The notes below the pieces were generated by a model. It saw only the letters and a program-made list of their open reading frames with translations, was not told where the DNA came from and did no database searches. From assembly GCA_900752475.1 (NCBI GenBank), contig CAADVJ010000016.1, positions 1 through 27,063 on the forward strand: DNA of 27,063 nt, in the 5' to 3' direction. The position numbers and the translations under genes are program-made. The stretch is from an uncultured Collinsella sp. Lineage in GTDB: Bacteria > Actinomycetota > Coriobacteriia > Coriobacteriales > Coriobacteriaceae. Numbering within the stretch: the stretch's first letter is position 1; every line of letters begins with the position of its first letter. Below are positions 14,253 through 21,447 of the stretch, piece after piece.

Positions 14253-15467
14253 CTACTCGTGCTGTCGGGCTTCTACCAGCCTGCAGAAGTCGTTGACGCT
14301 CATGAGCCATTCCCTTTGCGCGGGCGTGTAGGTTTCGAACAGCGATGAGGGCACAACGAGGCTGAGCCTGTCCTTAGCCATAGCTCGTGTGTAATCCTCA
14401 CTTACGGCGGGCTCAAGTGTTACAAGATGCTTGTCCTCGATTCTGTCAGCCTCATCAAGCACCTGACGCCAACGCTCCTTGATGGTTGTCTTGGCACCGA
14501 GCATCGTCAGTCGAGCGACAGGGAACTTGGGGTCGTGGTAATCGTCAATAGAGGGAAAGATGAAATCCGGCTTTGATTTGCCCTCGGTGTATTTCTGCGC
14601 CGAGTAGCGTATGCCCCTAGCATCGAATAGCATCGAGAGTTGATTCTCGAACGCCGTCCCCGCACGGGACTTGCGGCGCTGGAAGGCCGACATAGTGGTG
14701 CGCAGCACGCCATCAACATCAAGCGCCGAGCCAAGGTATGGCGCGAGGTCGCGCTCCAAGAGATGCCGCTCGAAGACGCGGAACAGCATCTCTTCGCGTT
14801 CGTAACAAGCGACCAAGCAGCCATCCGGGTCGCCCGTCCAATCGAGCTTTCCAAGGGTGGAAGCTGAGTAGGCTGAGAAGTCTGCCCCTTTGGGGAAGGA
14901 CTCGCCGAATTTCTCGATCATACCGTCGAGGAAGTTCTCCGCTGCGATCGGCATGCTAACTTCGATGCCGATGGACTCCAAAATCCTTGCGGCGATCGAC
15001 GTGATGCGCGTATCCTCCCGAGCAGAGGGCGTAAAACCCTTCTCGCCAACCCCGTCGAGCGCGAAGAGCCAGCGAACTTGAGATTCCGCCGTACTCCCCG
15101 CTCGGGCAAATAGGATTACGACCTCCTTGGCTTCGTGTAGGGCCAAAACCATGAGGTCGCCCGGACGGGCCATGCCCATGGCAGCATTATCGTTGTAGTA
15201 GAGCCTATACTCAGTTCTAGTTGGATGCTTCCTGCGGGCGTCGTACCAAGTGGTATAACCATGGTCGAATATAGGGTCTGCACCATCATCGAGATATGCG
15301 AAGGTAGTTCGCATCCCCTTTATGTCATCGTCTCCGAAAAGCGCGCGCAAAGGCCCCACGCCGTTGAATTCGTGCTGGTGGCTTTTATTGGCCCCCATGA
15401 TGTCAACGCCCGCGAGGGTTTTCGCGACAGCACCGTCAAAATACGCGCCAAGTACTCCATAGTCCAT
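14253..15467 (-). CDS. EcoRII-like type IIE restriction endonuclease
   Basis: 404 residues, the same length as EcoRII as I recall it. The C-terminal domain (about 255-404) carries the EcoRII-C blocks RRKSRAGTAFE, KPDFIFPSIDDYHD, KTTIKERWRQVLDEAD and HLVTLEPAVS. Predicted catalytic PD-(D/E)XK residues are Glu274, Asp301, Lys326, Arg332 and Glu339. The N-terminal 200 residues correspond to the EcoRII effector domain that binds a second recognition site and relieves autoinhibition (GANKSHQHEF near its start). By family the site should be CCWGG, cut before the first C; this is inferred. The start lies one base after the methylase stop, with GGAGG inside the methylase end, so translation is coupled. 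Base composition is lower in GC than the neighbours, suggesting transfer. Confidence 0.92.
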   Translation of the reverse strand: MDYGVLGAYFDGAVAKTLAGVDIMGANKSHQHEFNGVGPLRALFGDDDIKGMRTTFAYLDDGADPIFDHGYTTWYDARRKHPTRTEYRLYYNDNAAMGMARPGDLMVLALHEAKEVVILFARAGSTAESQVRWLFALDGVGEKGFTPSAREDTRITSIAARILESIGIEVSMPIAAENFLDGMIEKFGESFPKGADFSAYSASTLGKLDWTGDPDGCLVACYEREEMLFRVFERHLLERDLAPYLGSALDVDGVLRTTMSAFQRRKSRAGTAFENQLSMLFDARGIRYSAQKYTEGKSKPDFIFPSIDDYHDPKFPVARLTMLGAKTTIKERWRQVLDEADRIEDKHLVTLEPAVSEDYTRAMAKDRLSLVVPSSLFETYTPAQREWLMSVNDFCRLVEARQHE

Positions 15468-15468
15468 C

Positions 15469-16617
15469 CTAGAACACCTCCATCATCAACTTCGCGACCG
15501 AGCGCACGACCGGCACGGTCACGGAGTTGCCGAACTGCCTGTATGCCTGAGTATCCGACACCGGGATGATGAACTCATCGGGAAATCCTTGCAGGCGCGC
15601 GCATTCGCGGGGAGTGAGTTTACGAGGGTTTTTTCCTTCCTGCCCGACCAGAATCTCGCTGCCATCCTTGTGGTACCGGGCGGAAAGCGTCCTTGTCGTG
15701 TCCTCTGGGCCGACCATCGAGTATCCAAAGCCGTGGCCCGCCGCCTCATGCTTTTCGCGATAGGCGCGCAGATAGGCCCATAGCTTATCCGAAATGGTGT
15801 AGCGTTCGTTTGGTTGCTCTTCGAGGATTTCCCCTAGCGTATGTCCCGGTCCCGGCACCTCAAGGTCATCCCACGAGAAGGGAACTTCCTCCCTAAACCC
15901 CACGATGTAGATGCGCTCCCTGTGCTGGCACGTCCAGTTTTTTGAATCAAGCACTTTCCAGAAAATATGGTATCCAAGGTCCTCCTCAAGCGTCTGTCGT
16001 ATGACCTTGAAGGTCTTCCCGCCGTCGTGACTCGTAAGGTTCTTAACGTTCTCAAGCAAGAAGGCCTTCGGGCGCTTGTCGCGTATGATGCGAGCGACCT
16101 CGAAAAAGAGGGTTCCCTGCGTTTTATCCTCAAAGCCGGTGGGTCTCCCCAAAGATTGCTTCTTCGAAACGCCTGCAAGGGAGAATGGCTGACAAGGAAA
16201 GCCTGCGAGCAGGACATCGAAGTCCGGTATATCGTTTGATGCGACCTGACGGATGTCGCCCGCCGGGGTCTCTCCATAGTTCATCCGGTAGGTTTTCTGG
16301 GCGAACTTATCCCACTCGCAAGAGAAGACGCACCTACCGCCAAGCTCCTGGAACGGCATTCGTATACCGCCGATGCCCGCGAAGAGATCGCAGAAGGTAA
16401 AAGGCGCGTCGCTGCGCTCCCCTTGGTCAAATGGAGCCCCCGCATCGAGCGATGCGATAAAGGCGCATTCAGCCGCCGTTGGACTAGTATCCCCAGACTC
16501 CCAGCGCCGAACGGTGCGTTCGCCAGACGAGCCCATACCAAGGGCGGCGGCGAACTCCTTTTGGGTGAGGCCGAGGTCAATTCTCTTTTGCGCTATATCA
16601 GCTGCATTTAGTTGCAT
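15469..16617 (-). CDS. dcm: DNA cytosine-5 methyltransferase (Dcm/M.EcoRII type) with N-terminal HTH
   Basis: 382 residues. C5-methylase motifs in order: I DLFAGIGG (77-84), IV GFPCQPFS with catalytic Cys142, VI ENVKNL (189-194), VIII QHRERIYIVGF (231-241), the variable target-recognition region, IX RKLTPRECARLQGFPD and X QFGNSV. The first 60 residues are an XRE-like helix-turn-helix (LTQKEFAAALGMGSSGERTVRRWESGDTSP). Related enzymes (M.EcoRII, M.SsoII) use such an N-terminal region to repress their own promoter, so autoregulation is likely here. It protects the host DNA from the downstream EcoRII-like nuclease, presumably by making C5-methylcytosine at CCWGG. Upstream lies 160 bases of unassigned DNA with a TTGACC box (16645-16650, minus strand) before the tRNA repeat. 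Confidence 0.93.
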   Translation of the reverse strand: MQLNAADIAQKRIDLGLTQKEFAAALGMGSSGERTVRRWESGDTSPTAAECAFIASLDAGAPFDQGERSDAPFTFCDLFAGIGGIRMPFQELGGRCVFSCEWDKFAQKTYRMNYGETPAGDIRQVASNDIPDFDVLLAGFPCQPFSLAGVSKKQSLGRPTGFEDKTQGTLFFEVARIIRDKRPKAFLLENVKNLTSHDGGKTFKVIRQTLEEDLGYHIFWKVLDSKNWTCQHRERIYIVGFREEVPFSWDDLEVPGPGHTLGEILEEQPNERYTISDKLWAYLRAYREKHEAAGHGFGYSMVGPEDTTRTLSARYHKDGSEILVGQEGKNPRKLTPRECARLQGFPDEFIIPVSDTQAYRQFGNSVTVPVVRSVAKLMMEVF

Positions 16618-16780
16618 GGGACGCCTATCTTGGTTGAAAAACGGTCAAACTGTCCTGTATTTACCACAGCGTTAGTCTATCACCCCGAGCGGACATGTCT
16701 TCCCCTTGCTTCAGTCCGCCTCTAAACCCCGTAGCATCAACTGGGCTTTAGGGCTTGGACACTCTACCGGAGGGCTCTAG

Positions 16781-16897
16781 ACGCAATTGGTGACGCGGGT
16801 GTCGACGGCCCGAATCCGCCGGCGGCCCCCGCAAACCAGAAACGGCGCCGCTCCCGCGACGCCGTCATATTCCCTGGTGCCCCCGGGCGGATTCGAA
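16781..16897 (-). repeat. Proximal att-like copy overlapping the intact tRNA-Arg gene
   Basis: 117 bases matching 13605-13721 at 108 positions, period 3176 bases. It covers the 3' 23 bases of the tRNA (T-loop to CCA) and the region downstream of it. Similarity stops exactly inside the T arm, where recombination cores of tRNA-targeting integrases often lie. Confidence 0.78.
16842..16865 (-). terminator. Terminator of the tRNA-Arg gene
   Basis: On the minus strand ACGGCGTCGC and GCGGCGCCGT form a 10-bp stem (one U-G pair) with loop GGGA, followed by TTCTGGTTT. It begins nine bases after the tRNA CCA end. The same hairpin is present in the copy at 13605-13721, with one base changed in the loop region. 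Confidence 0.75.
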
Positions 16898-16950
16898 CCG
16901 TCGACACCCGCTTTAGGAGAGCGGTGCTCTATCCCCTGAGCTACGGAGGC
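16875..16950 (-). tRNA. tRNA-Arg, anticodon CCU
   Basis: 76 bases with encoded CCA. Acceptor stem GCCTCCG/CGGGGGC (one G-U pair), D arm GCTC-GAGC, anticodon stem CCGCT/AGCGG with loop CTCCTAA (anticodon CCT in DNA), and T loop TTCGAAT. The T stem GACGG/CCGCC contains one A-C mismatch, which is unusual. It decodes AGG, a rare codon in the neighbouring chromosomal genes but frequent in the IS transposase. A candidate -10 box, TACACT on the minus strand, is at 16961-16966. The 3' end is the apparent attachment site of the adjacent island. Confidence 0.92.
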
Positions 16951-16980
16951 ATGTTGTACTAGTGTAGCAGATTTGCCCCT

Positions 16981-17165
16981 TGGCCATGTAGCGCATGGCC
17001 ACTCATCAAGAAGGCTCTGCAGCGAATTATCGTCGTAGAGCCTTCTCAATAACGGAAAATTATAACCCAGAATAACGCAAAATAATGGGATGGTGTTTCC
17101 TCTAACCACATGTAAGGGAAATTCCATCCCGGTATTCGGCTAAAAAATGGGACAAGCTTTCCCAA
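16981..17165. other. Gene-free stretch with four consecutive hairpins
   Basis: TGGCCATG/CATGGCCA (16981-17001), AGAAGGCTCT/AGAGCCTTCT (17009-17046), GGGATGG-TTTCC paired with GGAAA-CCATCCC (17087-17130) and TGGGA/TCCCA (17149-17165). Together with the terminator at 17179 they fill the gap between the tRNA and manO. No conserved RNA family is recognised; the function is unknown. Confidence 0.45.
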
Positions 17166-17178
17166 CTGGCGCTCAAAA

Positions 17179-17224
17179 GGAAAATGCATCCCGGAATGAG
17201 AACGAATTCCGGGATGCATTTTCC
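17179..17224 (-). terminator. Strong terminator after manO
   Basis: GGAAAATGCATCCCGGAAT (17179-17197) pairs perfectly over 19 bases with 17206-17224, with an 8-base loop. On the minus strand TTTTGAG follows. It begins about 18 bases after the manO stop. Confidence 0.82.
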
Positions 17225-17242
17225 GCCATCTATCGCAGACGA

Positions 17243-17641
17243 CTAGTCGCCTTTGTGAAAGAGGCTTTTGATGGCAGCAGGGATGCTCCTGGCGCCCTTG
17301 GCCGTCACATCGATGAAGTCGGGCGAACGCACGAGCTTGTCCTCGTCGACGTACTTGCGGACCGCGCGAAGCGTCTCTTTGTCGTCACGCGTCGAAAACG
17401 TAAAGTGACCGTTGTCCTTGGTGAAGATGGCAAAACGCGTGATCTTCTTGGTACCGCGCAAAACCTCGGCGGCAATATAGTCGACCTCGTCCCACGGGAT
17501 TTGAATATAATCCTCGGGATTGCGCTCGTTATAGTACTCAAACGCCTTATTGCCCACCATCACGTTACCGTGGCTGGTAAGCCCCATCAGGCAGGTTGCC
17601 GGCGTTGCCAGATCGACCGTGCTGTTCTGAGATTGCGCCAT
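17243..17641 (-). CDS. manO: ManO-type protein (DUF956), mannose-PTS associated
   Basis: 132 residues. AQSQNSTVDLATPATC, VGNKAFEYYNERNPEDYIQIPWDEVDYI and ITRFAIFTKDNGHFTFSTRD are close to DUF956 proteins (ManO), which in Firmicutes are encoded at the end of mannose-family PTS operons and are thought to modulate them. No membrane span or catalytic motif is seen. ATG at 17641 is chosen because it matches the family N-terminus and has GGAGGG upstream; an upstream in-frame start at 17692 would run through the terminator hairpin. It follows the IID gene by 120 bases, separated by an intrinsic terminator (17671-17704), so it may be expressed less than the PTS genes or by read-through. Confidence 0.88.
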   Translation of the reverse strand: MAQSQNSTVDLATPATCLMGLTSHGNVMVGNKAFEYYNERNPEDYIQIPWDEVDYIAAEVLRGTKKITRFAIFTKDNGHFTFSTRDDKETLRAVRKYVDEDKLVRSPDFIDVTAKGARSIPAAIKSLFHKGD

Positions 17642-17670
17642 ACGCGCCTCGCCCTCCAATAAAAACAATC

Positions 17671-17704
17671 GGACCGCATCCAGTGTACCCACCGGGTGCG
17701 GTCC
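17671..17704 (-). terminator. Terminator or attenuator between the PTS IID gene and manO
   Basis: On the minus strand GGACCGCACCC and GGATGCGGTCC form an 11-bp stem with one G-U pair and a 12-base loop, followed by GATTGTTTTTATT. The manO ribosome site lies just downstream. Confidence 0.78.
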
Positions 17705-17761
17705 GTTTCAATGGCTCAAAAGCCCTTGCCTAGCAATTCTCGGTCTTAAGCCGAAGCGTGC

Positions 17762-18682
17762 TTACATGAAGCCGCAGAAGCGACCGATGATGCCGACGGC
17801 GAAGAGAGCCAGGATGATGACGATCGGGCTGACCTTCTTCTTGAGGAGCTTGCAGACCAGCAGGGTCAGGCACACGGCGGCAAGGCCGGGGATGAGCTGA
17901 TCGAGGTTGGCCTGAAGCGTGGTGACCTTCATCTGATCAAGGGCAGTAGCACCGACGGAGTTGTACATCGTCAGCGCTTCCTTGATACCCTCGGAACCGG
18001 AGGGCAGGCTAGCCCAGTCGATAAAGGCGCCAGCAGACTGCTTGACCGTGGAGACGATCGGGGTGAAGGAAATGGACACCCAGCGCTCGACCAGGGCGCC
18101 GATGATGAACATACCCAGGATGGAAGCGCCCTCGGTGACCTTGCCCATCAGACCACCGGAGAGGTCCTTGGCGATGGAGGAGCCGACCTTGTAGCCAAAC
18201 TCCTGCGTGTACCACAGGAAAGCGTAACGGATGATGTTCCACGCGAAGAAGAACAGCAGCGGACCGACGATGCTGCCGGACATGGCCAGGGAAGCGCCCA
18301 GAGCGCCCAGAATCGGGCGAAGGGTGAACCAGAAGACGGGGTCGCCGACGCCGGCGAGCGGGCCCATCATACCGACCTTGACGCCCTGAATGGCGACGTC
18401 GTCAATCGGGGCACCGTTGGCGCGCTCCTCCTCGAGGGCGAGGGTAACGCCAATGACGGGGGCGGAAACATAGGGGTGGGTGTTATAGAACTCCAGGTGG
18501 CGCTTAAGAGCGGCAATCTGGTCATCCTTGCTGGTGTAGAGCTTCTTGATCGCAGGGATCATTGCGAAGCACCAGCCGCCGTTCTGCATACGCTCGTAGT
18601 TCCACGAGCCCTGAAGGAACTGATGACGGAAGCAAACCTTCTTGCGGTCAGCCTTGGTGAGCTGAATCTTGTTCTCTGCCAT
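17762..18682 (-). CDS. manZ: PTS mannose-family IID component
   Basis: 306 residues. The N-terminal cytoplasmic part (KADRKKVCFRHQFLQGSWNYERMQNGGWCFAMIPAIKKLY, residues about 12-50 in sections) and GVKVGMMGPLAGVGDPVFWFTLRPI are hallmark IID blocks. A C-terminal membrane span (about 282-300) anchors it. IID forms the membrane channel with IIC, and the IIAB protein passes phosphate to the incoming sugar (mannose, glucose, fructose, glucosamine or similar). ATG at 18682 is preferred over one nine bases upstream because GGGGAG is better spaced. It starts 16 bases after the IIC stop, third gene of the operon. Confidence 0.94.
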   Translation of the reverse strand: MAENKIQLTKADRKKVCFRHQFLQGSWNYERMQNGGWCFAMIPAIKKLYTSKDDQIAALKRHLEFYNTHPYVSAPVIGVTLALEEERANGAPIDDVAIQGVKVGMMGPLAGVGDPVFWFTLRPILGALGASLAMSGSIVGPLLFFFAWNIIRYAFLWYTQEFGYKVGSSIAKDLSGGLMGKVTEGASILGMFIIGALVERWVSISFTPIVSTVKQSAGAFIDWASLPSGSEGIKEALTMYNSVGATALDQMKVTTLQANLDQLIPGLAAVCLTLLVCKLLKKKVSPIVIILALFAVGIIGRFCGFM

Positions 18683-18698
18683 ATGTATCACTCCCCTC

Positions 18699-19517
18699 CT
18701 ACTCGTAATCGTTCAGAATGTCGCCGAGCGGGTCGCCGGAGCCACCGCCCATGCCGCCACCCTGCTTGGCCAGATCCTTAAGGCCAAGGTAGATGAGGGC
18801 AAGGGAGATGCCGATGAGACCAAGGGCGATCAGCGTGAGCTGAGGGATGGCAGCAAGGACAAAGCCGAGGACGAAGAACGGCCAGGTCTCCTTGGTGGCC
18901 ATCATGTTGATGACCATGGCGTAACCGACGGAAGCGACCATGCCGCCGCCGACAGCCATGCCGCCGGACAGCCAGTCGGGCATAGCGTTAAGCGCGTTGG
19001 TAACGGCCTCGGCCGGGATGACGCACAGAAGCACTGCCGGGATGGCGATACGAAGGCCCTGCATGAGGATGGCAGCATACTGCCAGCGCTCGATGCCGGA
19101 GAAGTCGCCCTTCTCGGCGCAACCGTCCATGGCGTGAGCGATAGCGGTAGCAATGGTACGGCAGATCATGGTCAGGAACAGACCAGCGACCGACAGCGGG
19201 ACGGCGACGGCGATAGCGGTGGTAACGGCCTTGGCCGAATCGGTGGCGCCACCGTTGAGGGCGAGCACCATGATGATCGAAGAAGCGACCGAGGCCAGAG
19301 CGGCGTCAGGCGCGACAGCGGCGCCGACGTTAGCCCAGCCAAGGGCCATCATCTGGAGCGAACCGCCCAGGAGGATGCACTCCTGAAGGTGACCGGTTAC
19401 GAGACCGATAAGCGTGCATGCCACGAGCGGCTGATGGAACTGGAACTCATCCAGAACGCCTTCCATACCGGCAAGCAACGCGACAATCGCAACAAGCAGA
19501 ATAGTGATTGCAGACAT
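18699..19517 (-). CDS. manY: PTS mannose-family IIC component
   Basis: 272 residues, strongly hydrophobic with about eight spans. Family blocks are FHQPLVACTLIGLVTGHLQECILLGGSLQMMALGWANVGAAVAPDAALASV in sections, and GGMVASVGYAMVINMM. It forms the sugar-translocating part of the permease with IID. The C-terminal tail is Gly-rich and ends in an acidic stretch (GDILNDYE). AAAGGAGGG precedes the start, which lies 18 bases after the IIAB stop. Second gene of the IIAB-IIC-IID operon. Confidence 0.94.
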   Translation of the reverse strand: MSAITILLVAIVALLAGMEGVLDEFQFHQPLVACTLIGLVTGHLQECILLGGSLQMMALGWANVGAAVAPDAALASVASSIIMVLALNGGATDSAKAVTTAIAVAVPLSVAGLFLTMICRTIATAIAHAMDGCAEKGDFSGIERWQYAAILMQGLRIAIPAVLLCVIPAEAVTNALNAMPDWLSGGMAVGGGMVASVGYAMVINMMATKETWPFFVLGFVLAAIPQLTLIALGLIGISLALIYLGLKDLAKQGGGMGGGSGDPLGDILNDYE

Positions 19518-19535
19518 GTATCGGACCCTCCTTTA

Positions 19536-20525
19536 CTATGCTTGAGCGGCCAGTTCGGCCTTAGCTTTCTTCAGCATGGCGTCGAGATCCTCGGAGGAAT
19601 CCGAAGGAACCTTGCGGACCTCGAACTTGACGCCCTTGGCCTTGAGGGCCTCGAGAGTCTTGACATCGTCATCGCCCATAGCGACGGCGTTGGTGACGAC
19701 GACCTTGCCCTTGGAGTGAGCCATGGAGCCGATGTTGACTTCCTTGATGTCGACGCCGGCCTCGATGGCCTTGAGCAGATCCTGCGGGTTCTCAAAGAGC
19801 AGCATGGCCTTGGTGTCACCAAAGCGCGTGTCCTTGACGACCTCGGCCATCTTCTTGATGGGCACGACGTTGGCATGGACTCCCGGAGGGGCAGCCTGCT
19901 CGATCATGGTCTTGCGGAGCTCGTCGTGAGCAACGCCGTCGGAAACCACGATGATGCGGTTGGGGTTGATCTGCTTGGTCCACGTGGTGGCCACCTGACC
20001 ATGAAGCAGACGGGTGTCGATACGGACGTGGGCAATCTTGATGTGCCCGTCGCCGATGACCGTTCCCGGAGGGATGGCGCCTGCAGGAGCAGCGGCGGCC
20101 GCAGCCGGCTTCTTCTCCTCGGGCTCCAGAGACTCGGGCTTGACGCGCACGCCAGCCTTAGCCTCAGTCACGAGATGTTTTGCGATCGCATGTGCAGTGT
20201 TCTTTGCGTCAAAGCGCTGCGAATATGCCTCGATAAGCATAGGCAGGTTGACACCGGTGACGATAGCCCAGGAATCGTGGCCCTCGATGAGCCCGCTGAT
20301 CTGGTTGAACGGCGTGCCGCCCCACAGATCAACGAGGAAGAGCACCTGCTCCTGGTCTTCGAAGGAAGCGATTGCTTCCTCGACCTTGGCACGGAAGTCG
20401 TCGGGGCCCATGCTCGGCTCGAGCGAGACCACGGCAACAGACGGCTGATCGCCAAAGACCATCGAGCCCGTCTGCTTGATTCCAGCTGCCAAGTCCCCGT
20501 GGCTAGCAAGAACAATACTTACCAT
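19536..20525 (-). CDS. manX: PTS mannose-family IIAB component
   Basis: 329 residues. The IIA domain (1-125) starts VSIVLASHGDLAAGI with phosphorylated His9 and contains LFLVDLWGGTPFNQ. An Ala/Pro/Glu-rich linker (about 130-157) leads to the IIB domain (160-329) with HVRIDTRLLHGQVATTW and phosphorylated His175. HPr phosphorylates IIA, which passes the phosphate to IIB and on to sugar in the IIC-IID channel. ATG at 20525 is chosen because AGGAGG lies seven bases upstream; a GTG three bases earlier is possible. First gene of the operon; a TATAAT box is at 20596-20601. Confidence 0.95.
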   Translation of the reverse strand: MVSIVLASHGDLAAGIKQTGSMVFGDQPSVAVVSLEPSMGPDDFRAKVEEAIASFEDQEQVLFLVDLWGGTPFNQISGLIEGHDSWAIVTGVNLPMLIEAYSQRFDAKNTAHAIAKHLVTEAKAGVRVKPESLEPEEKKPAAAAAAPAGAIPPGTVIGDGHIKIAHVRIDTRLLHGQVATTWTKQINPNRIIVVSDGVAHDELRKTMIEQAAPPGVHANVVPIKKMAEVVKDTRFGDTKAMLLFENPQDLLKAIEAGVDIKEVNIGSMAHSKGKVVVTNAVAMGDDDVKTLEALKAKGVKFEVRKVPSDSSEDLDAMLKKAKAELAAQA

Positions 20526-20595
20526 CACATAACCTCCTTTTTGTCTACGTATTTCCTACACGACATTAAAGGAGTATACCTGTTTGGTTTGTGGA

Positions 20596-20601
20596 ATTAT
20601 A
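20596..20601 (-). promoter_or_regulatory. -10 box candidate of the mannose-PTS operon
   Basis: TATAAT on the minus strand, about 70 bases upstream of the IIAB start. No good -35 box is found 16-18 bases upstream, which would fit activator-dependent expression. From here to 20849 there is no gene; the stretch is AT-rich and I see no other clear signal. Confidence 0.5.
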
Positions 20602-20849
20602 GCTAAATTCACAAAAGGTTGCATTATTTGTTTAAATGTCTAGGTTTGTTACAAGTTGATTACGTCGCTGGTTTTTCACTCATTACCCGCCAAGGCGCCG
20701 CTCATCAAGCCGCGCATTTTACAGATACAAGCAGGCTGTTCATTAATATCGATTTTAGGCAAGCGCGAATGCGCTTGTACTGCCGCTATTTTGTTTAAAC
20801 AGACATAACTTGACTATTAGCTTGACTTATGCTCTAGCGCGAGTAGTCA

Positions 20850-20920
20850 TTGGGGACGTTCTTAAACGACTAGTCGCTGGGGACGTTCTTGATTGGCTAG
20901 TCGTTTAAGAACGTCCCCAA
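20850..20920. repeat. Inverted-repeat element with the motif TGGGGACGTTCTT
   Basis: A 24-bp arm (20850-20873, beginning TTGGGGACGTTCTTAAAC) has a perfect inverted copy at 20897-20920. The 23-base loop contains a third copy of TGGGGACGTTCTT (20878-20890) in direct orientation, and TAGTC also recurs. It lies between the PTS promoter region and the 3' end of hypA. The shape resembles REP-like intergenic elements; no T run follows for a normal terminator. Confidence 0.8.
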
Positions 20921-20928
20921 CGACCAAG

Positions 20929-21357
20929 TTAGGCGATGTGGAGGGGGTTGGCGGCGTCGACGGCGTCGGGAGCGTCGGAAGGACCGTCGAGAGCAGCGTC
21001 TGCCGGGTCCTCGTCGGGGGTCTCGATCTGCTTGATCATGACCTCCTGGCCCTGGAGCAAGTATGTCTCGCCGCTGCCGCAATGAGGGCAGGTCTTGCCG
21101 TGCTCGACTGTCGCATAGTCGCAGCCGCACGCCTCGCAATGCGTCACGGCCTCGACGGGCTCCACGATAAGCTCCGCGCCCTCGGTGATGGACTTTTTAT
21201 CTGCCGCCCAGCGCCAAGCGTCGAGCAGCAAGTCGGGAACGACGCCCGAGACTTCGCCCAGCAGCAACGTCACGCTCGAAACGCGACGCACGCCATTGGC
21301 GCGCGCCACATTCTCAACATCGCGAATGATGTGATACACAATCCCTAATTCATGCAA
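20929..21357 (-). CDS. hypA: HypA-type hydrogenase nickel metallochaperone with acidic C-terminal extension
   Basis: 142 residues. The N-terminus MHELGI supplies the nickel ligands (His2, Glu3), and the zinc site is formed by Cys74, Cys77, Cys90 and Cys93 (CEACGCDYA, CPHCGSG). HypA delivers nickel to [NiFe]-hydrogenase precursors with HypB. Typical HypA has about 115 residues; here an Asp/Ala/Pro-rich tail of about 28 residues follows and contains one His near the end. It stands without hypB or hydrogenase genes in the window. It lies 90 bases after the oxidoreductase gene on the same strand and could share its transcript. Confidence 0.93.
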   Translation of the reverse strand: MHELGIVYHIIRDVENVARANGVRRVSSVTLLLGEVSGVVPDLLLDAWRWAADKKSITEGAELIVEPVEAVTHCEACGCDYATVEHGKTCPHCGSGETYLLQGQEVMIKQIETPDEDPADAALDGPSDAPDAVDAANPLHIA

Positions 21358-21447
21358 GGTAGAAACCTTTCCACAACGGTTGATGCGATGTCAGCCAAAC
21401 GTAAGTGAGCGACGCCCCTGCGCCGTTCGCTTTCTTGTTAGGTTCTT

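Noticed and set aside
14190..14348. Continuation of the AAA ATPase frame
   Set aside because: It reads through the terminator hairpin and antisense to the restriction gene; no ATPase motif follows.
18669..20606. 645-codon open frame on the plus strand
   Set aside because: It is antisense to the three PTS genes. Its translation is low in hydrophobic residues and has no domain; long antisense frames are common in GC-rich DNA.
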